13,769 nt of DNA from Sphingobacteriales bacterium. Its GTDB lineage: Bacteria; Bacteroidota; Bacteroidia; Chitinophagales; UBA2359. The DNA is taken from the NCBI GenBank assembly GCA_016711295.1, contig JADJTE010000028.1:1-13769 (forward strand), in the 5' to 3' direction. Of the stretch, positions 6,550-13,769 are shown one piece after another. The stretch's first letter is position 1. Every line of letters begins with the position of its first letter. A program made the position numbers and the translations under genes. The notes beneath the pieces are model-generated. The model made no database searches. It was not told the origin of the DNA and saw nothing but the letters and a program-made list of their open reading frames with translations.

Positions 6550-8105
6550 TCACACGCCCGTATATTCGCCAAACACACCGCGTAGCGTGTCGGCTATTTC
6601 GCCGAGCGTGGCATAATTGTCTGCCGCCTCTATGACGGCAGGCATTAGATTAGGCTATCTTTGGCGCATTGTTCGACAGCAGCCAAGCAACGCGCTACGG
6701 TTTCGGGTTGGCGCGATTGGCGCAATGCCCTTAGTTTTTCTATCTGTACCTGCCTGATGCTATCGTCGATGCGCAAAATATCGGGTTTATGGTCTTGGGC
6801 GATGCCAAATTTATTGACCCCAACGATAATTTTTTCGTTTTTCTCTATCCCGCGTTGATATTCGTAAGCAGCGCGAGATATTTCGTTTTGCATATAGCCC
6901 GCTTCGATAGCCCGCACGGAGCCGCCCATAGCATCTATTTTTTCGATATAAACCCAAGCGGCTTCTTCTATTTGATTGGTTAGGGTTTCGATAAAATAGG
7001 AACCCGCCAAGGGATCTACTGAATCAATTGCGCCACTTTCATGCGCAATTATCTGCTGGGTACGCAGGGCAATGCGTGCTGCCTCTTCGGTAGGCAGAGA
7101 CAAAGCCTCGTCGTAGCCGTTGGTATGTAACGATTGGGTGCCGCCCAACACAGCGGCTAAGGCTTGGAGCGATACGCGCGTGATATTATTGAGTGGTTGC
7201 TGGGCGGTGAGGGTCGAGCCGCCCGTTTGGGTATGAAAGCGCAACATCTGGGCGCGTGGGTCGGTGGCACCTAAACTTTGGGTCAGTTTTGCCCAAATGC
7301 GCCGCGCCGCCCTGAACTTGGCTATTTCTTCAAAAAAATGGTTATGGGCATTGAAAAAAAACGATAGCCGTTTGGCAAACACATTGATGTCCAGACCAAC
7401 GCCTTGGGCTGCTTGCAAATAAGCCTTGCCATTGGCAAGCGTAAAAGCCAATTCTTGCACCGCAGTCGAACCTGCTTCGCGGATATGGTAGCCCGATATA
7501 GAAATCGTATTCCATTTAGGCAACTCGGCACTACACCAAGCAAATATGTCGGTGATGATGCGCATAGAGGGTTTGGGCGGATAGATATACGTGCCGCGGG
7601 CGGCATATTCTTTCAAAATATCGTTTTGGATAGTGCCCGACAAGCGGCTGAGGTCGGCACCTTGGCGGCGTGCCAAAGCCACATACAACGACAGCAGGAC
7701 AAAGCCTGTGGCATTGATGGTCATAGAAGTAGTGACGTTTTGCAGCGCGATGCCGTCGAAAAGTGCCTCTATATCGTGCAGCGAATCAATAGCCACGCCT
7801 ACTTTGCCTACTTCGCCCTCTGCCAAATCGTGGTCAGAGTCGTAGCCGATTTGGGTAGGCAGGTCAAAAGCCACCGACAAGCCCGTAGTGCCCTGCGACA
7901 AGAGATAGCGGTATCGCTCGTTGGAGGCTTCGGCAGTAGAGAAGCCCGCATACTGGCGCATAGTCCACAGTTGGCTGCGATACATATCGGCGTGTATGCC
8001 GCGCGTAAACGGAAATTGGGCGGGTTGTTCGTGGGCAAAATCGGGCGCGAGTGGTGGATAAGTCCGTTCTATGGCGATACCCGAATCGGTGGTGTGTGGC
8101 TGCAT
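6550..8105 (-). CDS. Methylmalonyl-CoA mutase, catalytic (TIM-barrel) subunit; C-terminal frameshift
   Basis: This enzyme interconverts methylmalonyl-CoA and succinyl-CoA using adenosylcobalamin. The uninterrupted frame (8105 to 6645) gives 486 residues: WTMRQYAGFSTAEASN, GLSVAFDLPTQIGYDSDHDL, GTIQNDILKEY, YIYPPKPSMRIITDIFAW, SISGYHIREAGSTAVQELA, TQSLHTNGYDEALSLPTEEA and VNKF. The residues that select methylmalonyl-CoA in the Propionibacterium enzyme are kept: Tyr52 (its Tyr89), Arg182 (Arg207) and Tyr206/His207 (Tyr243/His244). This argues against an isobutyryl-CoA mutase. The frame stops at 6645 after AKDSLI, but the next frame continues with a typical family end (NLMPAVIEAADNYATLGE to the stop at 6550-6552). 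One added base near 6653 gives 518 residues, the usual length of stand-alone catalytic subunits. There is no B12-binding domain and no gene for one alongside, so that subunit must be encoded elsewhere. Confidence 0.88.
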
Positions 8106-8145
8106 AATATAAAGCGGTGTAGTCGGAGATAGGCTTTGTTATGGG

Positions 8146-8153
8146 CAAAGTTA
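8146..8153 (-). promoter_or_regulatory. Candidate -7 element for the mutase gene
   Basis: On the minus strand TAACTTTG matches TAnnTTTG exactly, 41 bases before the ATG at 8105, giving a leader of about 30 bases. A clear -33 TTG is not seen. Further upstream, AGCATT and AATGCT (8217-8231) form a 6-bp inverted repeat with a 3-base loop, which could be an operator but is short enough to be chance. Confidence 0.35.
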
Positions 8154-8321
8154 CGCATAAATGGTCGATTTTGGGATATAGCAGCACTTGAAAAGATTTT
8201 TTTTGCGGGATAAGAAAGCATTATCAATGCTATTTTGCTTATTATATCGTATCTTTGTTGTGCCTTTTGGGTGGGGGCCTTGTTGGTGGGAGATAGATAG
8301 CTATTAGGCGGCAAAACGCGG

Positions 8322-8455
8322 ATATGGCAAAAAAAAGCCATGTGTGCTTGTAGGTGGCGTTTATTTTTTTTTTTTTGTTTTTTCGCAAGCGAATTTTAAA
8401 AAAAAAAATATACAACTGACTGAAAAAAATCCAAATATATATTTTTTAAAGACGG
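8322..8455 (+). promoter_or_regulatory. CRISPR leader region (AT-rich, with hairpins)
   Basis: This non-coding stretch abuts the first repeat. It holds a 7-bp hairpin with an A8 loop (8322-8343, ATATGGC/GCCATGT with one G-T pair), a run of 13 T (8364-8376), a small hairpin TTCGC-AA-GCGAA (8382-8393), a run of 11 A (8398-8408), and a TA-rich segment before GACGG and repeat 1. AT-rich leaders adjoin the acquisition end of CRISPR arrays. The 16 repeats next to it are identical, whereas nearly all variant copies lie to the right, which also marks this as the leader side. A weak plus-strand -7 match (TATCTTTG, 8250-8257) lies about 200 bases upstream. The rest of 8106-8321 holds only the mutase promoter elements and no gene. 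Confidence 0.6.
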
Positions 8456-10397
8456 GTAATATTCGCCTTCCAATGTCATGAGGATTGCGACAATTTGCCG
8501 AAAAAAGACCATTTAGAAGACACAGTAATATTCGCCTTCCAATGTCATGAGGATTGCGACCTTGGATCTTCGTTAGCGGAAGAGGCAGCTGTTGCGTAAT
8601 ATTCGCCTTCCAATGTCATGAGGATTGCGACTTGCAGATTTAGGAGGTTGCAATTTGGAGTTGTAATATTCGCCTTCCAATGTCATGAGGATTGCGACAT
8701 AAAAATTTGCAGCCAAATGCTTCAGTTTATGTAATATTCGCCTTCCAATGTCATGAGGATTGCGACTTTCAAAAAACTCTGGGACTTGCATTTCTAGAGT
8801 AATATTCGCCTTCCAATGTCATGAGGATTGCGACGATGATTTCCTCTATCGCAAGTGGGGTCATGGCCGCCGTAATATTCGCCTTCCAATGTCATGAGGA
8901 TTGCGACCACTATATTTTTTCTTAAGCTGATTTTTTGTAATATTCGCCTTCCAATGTCATGAGGATTGCGACTTTGCCCTCTACCAACAAGAGAATGTTG
9001 CCATTTGTAATATTCGCCTTCCAATGTCATGAGGATTGCGACCAATTTTTTTCTTAGGGTTATTTTTTTTTAGTAATATTCGCCTTCCAATGTCATGAGG
9101 ATTGCGACCTTTCTCTTGGAGATTAACACGGGTTCGATTGAGTGTAATATTCGCCTTCCAATGTCATGAGGATTGCGACTCTTTTCCAATTTTGCTGATG
9201 CCGCAAAAATTGTAATATTCGCCTTCCAATGTCATGAGGATTGCGACTTGAACACCTTCAGAAGCGTTTCAATTTAGGGTAATATTCGCCTTCCAATGTC
9301 ATGAGGATTGCGACAAGCGATGCTTTTTTGCAGGGCTTTGATTTTGCGTAATATTCGCCTTCCAATGTCATGAGGATTGCGACCACGAGTTTCACACTGC
9401 ATCTTGTGCCTGAATCGCGTAATATTCGCCTTCCAATGTCATGAGGATTGCGACGAAATGTGACTCGCGTCAGGACTTGTGAAGCTCTGTAATATTCGCC
9501 TTCCAATGTCATGAGGATTGCGACAGAAACAATTCTTAACCTGTATAGCAATCCACAAAGTAATATTCGCCTTCCAATGTCGCGAGGATTGCGACATACT
9601 TTAGGTGTTAGCTATGACACCCCTATTACAAAGTAATATTCGCCTTCCAATGTCATGAGGATTGCGACTTCGCCCTCTTCTCGCATTAAAAAAAAGAGTA
9701 GTAGTAATATTCGCCTTCCAATGTCATGAGGATTGCGACTTGATAGGAAAGTGCCGCCTCATAGAAATAATCGAGTAATATTCGCCTTCCAATGTCATGA
9801 GGATTGCGACCCTACCTTATGTTAAATCGCTTTTTGAAAAGCTGTAATATTCGCCTTCCAATGTCATGAGGATTGCGACAATTGCTTCAAAAACTTCTCT
9901 AAATAAGCTTTAAGTAATATTCGCCTTCCAATGTCATGAGGATTGCGACACCTCGATAGTTAAAACAGTTAGATGATGTCCTTTATGTAATATTCGCCTT
10001 CCAATGTCATGAGGATTGCGACAATTAAACGCAGCATACTCTGGACACCCTGGGTAATATTCGCCTTCCAATGTCATGAGGATTGCGACTTTAACAGTGC
10101 AGAAACCGCCCGTAATTGGTAATATTCGCCTTCCAATGTCATGAGGATTGCGACCCACATATACCGGCTCGTTGAGCATGTGGTAGGTAATATTCGCCTT
10201 CCAATGTCATGAGGATTGCGACCATGAAAATACTCGCTCCTATTAATAGAGCAGGCAGTAATATTCGCCTTCCAATGTCATGAGGATTGCGACAAGATAT
10301 CGCACGCCTCTACAATCGCCAGAATTCAATGTAATATTCGCCTTCCAATGTCATGAGGATTGCGACAATACAACAACATTCGGCCATTTTAAATTCA

Positions 10398-10434
10398 GTA
10401 ATATTCGCCTTCCAATGTCACGAGGATTGGCGAC
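10398..10434 (+). repeat. Variant CRISPR repeat, 37 nt with an extra G
   Basis: Repeat 29 carries CACG instead of CATG in the loop region and reads GGATTGGCGAC instead of GGATTGCGAC at its 3' end. The extra G falls inside the predicted 8-nt crRNA handle and would alter the handle of the crRNA made from the spacer at 10435-10468. It is the only length variant in the array. Confidence 0.8.
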
Positions 10435-11954
10435 ATTTATTAGCAGCCGCCACATTTACGTATCACAAGTAATATTCGCCTTCCAATGTCATGAGGATTG
10501 CGACCATGAATGCCGCCTCATAACCGTGCCATCGATTTAGTAATATTCGCCTTCCAATGTCATGAGGATTGCGACGCAAGAAATATTAATGCCTTCGATA
10601 ATAATCAAAGTGTAATATTCGCCTTCCAATGTCATGAGGATTGCGACCGTCAATCTCATCTACGCCCAATGACATAGATTTAGTAATATTCGCCTTCCAA
10701 TGTCATGAGGATTGCGACAAATTGATAAAATAACTTTTTAGCATTTACTTTGTAATATTCGCCTTCCAATGTCATGAGGATTGCGACATCAATCTGTCAC
10801 GTTTCTGGAAATCTGTTTGTGTAATATTCGCCTTCCAATGTCATGAGGATTGCGACGAACCCATTGCTTTAAAGTGTTAAAATTGTAATATTCGCCTTCC
10901 AATGTCATGAGGATTGCGACACAGAGCAAGTGATTAAGCCCAACAGCTCGTAATATTCGCCTTCCAATGTCATGAGGATTGCGACGTCGTAATGCCGTCC
11001 AGCGCAACGATTTTTCTGGCGGGTAATATTCGCCTTCCAATGTCATGAGGATTGCGACTCGCGTCAATGAAGCGCGGGCGGCTTGTTATTGGTAGTAATA
11101 TTCGCCTTCCAATGTCATGAGGATTGCGACAAATGTCGATGTCATGTCAGGACAGTTCCTGTAAGTAATATTCGCCTTCCAATGTCATGAGGATTGCGAC
11201 CGCCACTTTCATTTGCAACTCCGATTGCGGCGTAATATTCGCCTTCCAATGTCATGAGGATTGCGACCAAACAGAGCATCGATACCAGTTGATTCCAAAT
11301 GTAATATTCGCCTTCCAATGTCACGAGGATTGCGACACATCTTTACCGTTGAAGGATTTTGCAATTAGGTAATATTCGCCTTCCAATGTCATGAGGATTG
11401 CGACAAGACACCTTTCAAAATAGGACTTATCAAGTAATATTCGCCTTCCAATGTCATGAGGATTGCGACTGCATAACAACACATCAACGTTTTTTCGATG
11501 GCAAAGTAATATTCGCCTTCCAATGTCATGAGGATTGCGACCTTTCCTATTGCGTATCAGGAAAGGAATGCACTTTCAGTAATATTCGCCTTCCAATGTC
11601 ATGAGGATTGCGACTGAAAAATTTGGCTTGCAGTTTAAAGGCTTTTCCGTAATATTCGCCTTCCAATGTCATGAGGATTGCGACCACAACCACTCCAAAT
11701 TTAGGTTTGGATTTAGCGTAATATTCGCCTTCCAATGTCATGAGGATTGCGACACCAGTGAGTCCCCCTGATTCTAATTTGTAATATTCGCCTTCCAATG
11801 TCATGAGGATTGCGACCCAAATCAAATTTTCGCAATATTGCAAAACGTAATATTCGCCTTCCAATGTCACGAGGATTGCGACACCCTTATTAGAATCGAG
11901 CCAATATCTGAACATAATGTAATATTCGCCTTCCAATGTCATGAGGATTGCGAC

Positions 11955-11982
11955 GCTAATTTCGCCTTCCCCAACAAAAAAG
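11955..11982 (+). other. Spacer 51, resembling the 5' half of the repeat
   Basis: This 28-nt spacer begins GCTAATTTCGCCTTCCCC, while the repeat begins GTAATATTCGCCTTCCAA. Fourteen bases match with one deleted A (TAAT-TTCGCCTTCC). The rest (CAACAAAAAAG) does not resemble the repeat. It sits between a normal repeat (11919-11954) and a CACG variant (11983-12018). It could be a decayed partial repeat, a recombination scar, or a spacer taken from repeat-like foreign DNA. Confidence 0.6.
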
Positions 11983-13769
11983 GTAATATTCGCCTTCCAA
12001 TGTCACGAGGATTGCGACCCAAAAAAGCATATGTCCCTCATCTTTCAAGCGGTAATATTCGCCTTCCAATGTCATGAGGATTGCGACTCTTAAAATGTAT
12101 ATAAAAGAAATTAAACGTAATATTCGCCTTCCAATGTCATGAGGATTGCGACTGTAAAGTTTTCGCCGTTAAAGGCTTTACACAAGTAATATTCGCCTTC
12201 CAATGTCATGAGGATTGCGACAGTTGCTGAGAGGGGGCTAATTGCCCCCATATAAGTAATATTCGCCTTCCAATGTCATGAGGATTGCGACAGCACCCGC
12301 AAAGCGTGACCAGGTAATATTCGCCTTCCAATGTCATGAGGATTGCGACCTTGTGAAAACTTCGCTTTTAAAAGAAGAGTAATATTCGCCTTCCAATGTC
12401 ATGAGGATTGCGACCAAGACCCAGTTTGATCCACTGTAAAAATTTCTTTGTAATATTCGCCTTCCAATGTCATGAGGATTGCGACGAAGTTTGAAGACCC
12501 CATCACAAATGGTAATATTCGCCTTCCAATGTCATGAGGATTGCGACGAGGGCAATATAGCCCCCCTTTTGTAGTCTCTGTGTAATATTCGCCTTCCAAT
12601 GTCATGAGGATTGCGACTTACAGCCTCGCCAATTTTATGATGATCTCTTGTAATATTCGCCTTCCAATGTCACGAGGATTGCGACATGCTTTTGCAGGGT
12701 TTGATTTTGTCAATGTAATATTCGCCTTCCAATGTCATGAGGATTGCGACTTGTGGAAAACCCCGACGGGACTAAGACCGTCGGTAATATTCGCCTTCCA
12801 ATGTCATGAGGATTGCGACTTGTACCAACCTGTCGCCGCAGACTCTCTTAGTAATATTCGCCTTCCAATGTCACGAGGATTGCGACCCAATCGACAATCG
12901 TAGCACAATGACTGTTGCAGTAATATTCGCCTTCCAATGTCATGAGGATTGCGACCATACAATTCACCTCATTAAGATAATCTAAAAGTAATATTCGCCT
13001 TCCAATGTCATGAGGATTGCGACAACTGTCACCATTCGACCCTTCGAATCTAGTAATATTCGCCTTCCAATGTCATGAGGATTGCGACATGTTTGCCATC
13101 GAAAAAACGTTGAGACGTTAGTAATATTCGCCTTCCAATGTCATGAGGATTGCGACGACAAGAAAAATTAAATGAGAAATTTGGTGATAGTAATATTCGC
13201 CTTCCAATGTCATGAGGATTGCGACACCGCCTTTTCCGCGCAGTACCAAAAAATAGGTAATATTCGCCTTCCAATGTCATGAGGATTGCGACGGACGCTT
13301 TACTGCGCCCTTTTTCGGTTAATGGTAATATTCGCCTTCCAATGTCATGAGGATTGCGACGCAGAACCGAACTGTTTTTGATTCTATCCTCGTTCATGTA
13401 ATATTCGCCTTCCAATGTCACGAGGATTGCGACACCCAATTCCAAAGATTGGACCCCAAATGCAGTAATATTCGCCTTCCAATGTCATAAGGATTGCGAC
13501 TACCCTAAGCAAAATGCATGGGTGAAAGTATGAAGGTAATATTCGCCTTCCAATGTCATGAGGATTGCGACATTCAAATTGGATTGAAGAGAAAGAGAAG
13601 TTTGTGTGTAATATTCGCCTTCCAATGTCATGAGGATTGCGACAATGCCTACGCCGCAAACATTGTTAGTGGCGAGATTGTAATATTCGCCTTCCAATGT
13701 CATGAGGATTGCGACAAGCGGAGAGAAGGACAAAGGAAGACCTTATGGTATTCCTGTAATATTCGCCTT

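Larger units (their letters stand above)
8456..13769 (+). CRISPR. CRISPR array, 77 full repeats and 77 spacers, continuing past the right edge
   Basis: The 36-nt repeat starts GTAATATTCGCC and ends GAGGATTGCGAC. I count 77 complete copies (first 8456-8491, last 13680-13715) plus 14 bases of the next at 13756. Sixty-eight copies are identical; nine differ, all at repeat positions 23-25, and one of these (10398-10434) also has an extra G. Spacers are 22-40 nt, most 29-37, and none is an exact duplicate. The repeat can fold with TCGC (8-11) pairing GCGA (32-35) and TCC (14-16) pairing GGA (27-29), leaving a loop around TCATGA. The leader is on the left, so the crRNA strand is plus and the 8-nt handle would be AUUGCGAC, similar to the AUUGAAAC-like handles of type I and III systems. 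No cas gene lies in the window, so the type is not fixed. Every short ORF inside this region is a translation of repeats and spacers, not a gene. Confidence 0.98.

Noticed and set aside
7404..8132. A 242-codon plus-strand open frame opposite the mutase gene
   Set aside because: It is antisense to a well-conserved enzyme and has no domain-like sequence; a shadow frame.
8908..9072. Similarity between spacers 7 and 9 (TTTTTTCTTA...ATTTTTT)
   Set aside because: Both are T-rich and low in complexity; the match is not informative.
10155..12783. Inverted repeats within spacers 25, 45, 54, 57 and 63 (for example CCACAT/ATGTGG, TGTAAAG/CTTTACA, CGACGG/CCGTCG)
   Set aside because: By rough count, five or so spacers out of 77 should hold a 6-bp inverted repeat by chance, so there is no excess worth claiming.
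8573..13733. Many 60-130 residue open frames on both strands with recurring peptides such as VAILMTLEGEYY and RNPHDIGRRIL
   Set aside because: They are translations of the CRISPR repeat, which has no stop in several frames; the peptides recur exactly with the repeat and the intervening residues are spacers. Not a repeat protein.
8456..13769. Type VI-B or type II assignment of the array
   Set aside because: The repeat lacks the GTTG...CAAC ends typical of VI-B and the 46-47 nt length common in Bacteroidota type II-C; no effector gene is present to support either.

Overview
The window looks like a chromosomal segment from a member of the Bacteroidota. This rests on three things: an ECF sigma factor followed by a YF-repeat, single-pass membrane protein and a Spy-like secreted protein; AT-rich leaders without Shine-Dalgarno sequences; and several matches to the Bacteroidota -7 element TAnnTTTG upstream of genes. 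No RNA genes, transposases or cas genes are visible.

Layout. Positions 1-3332 (minus strand) hold an envelope-sensing cluster: ECF sigma factor (2778-3332), a membrane protein with four P..YF repeats that is probably its anti-sigma partner (1673-2437), a repeat-rich acidic tail ORF that appears to be a detached part of that protein (1355-1585), a Spy/CpxP-like secreted protein (922-1305) ending in a strong intrinsic terminator (827-872), and a frameshifted outer-membrane beta-barrel gene (130-778). A 400-base divergent intergenic region separates this from a plus-strand pair: an agmatinase-family ureohydrolase (3732-4895) and a secreted penicillin-binding-protein-like protein with C-terminal TPRs (4934-6525). 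In the latter all three catalytic motifs are replaced, so it is probably a pseudoenzyme. Convergent to it is the catalytic subunit of methylmalonyl-CoA mutase (6550-8105, minus), with no B12-binding subunit next to it.

The right 5.3 kb (8456-13769) is one CRISPR array: 77 complete 36-nt repeats plus a 14-nt start of the next, with 77 unique spacers of 22-40 nt. It runs off the right edge. The AT-rich flank on the left and the clustering of diverged repeats to the right place the leader at the left and transcription on the plus strand. The processed crRNAs would then carry an AUUGCGAC 5' handle, which resembles type I/III handles. Several spacers are related to each other, as if diverged versions of the same viral genes had been sampled repeatedly. 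One spacer resembles the repeat itself.

Four genes appear to have lost reading frame. In three of them (outer-membrane protein, PBP-like protein, mutase) adding one base per break restores a full-length protein, and three of the four break points are in or next to C/G runs. This fits either homopolymer indel errors in the assembly or real decay, and should be settled before any of these genes is called a pseudogene.
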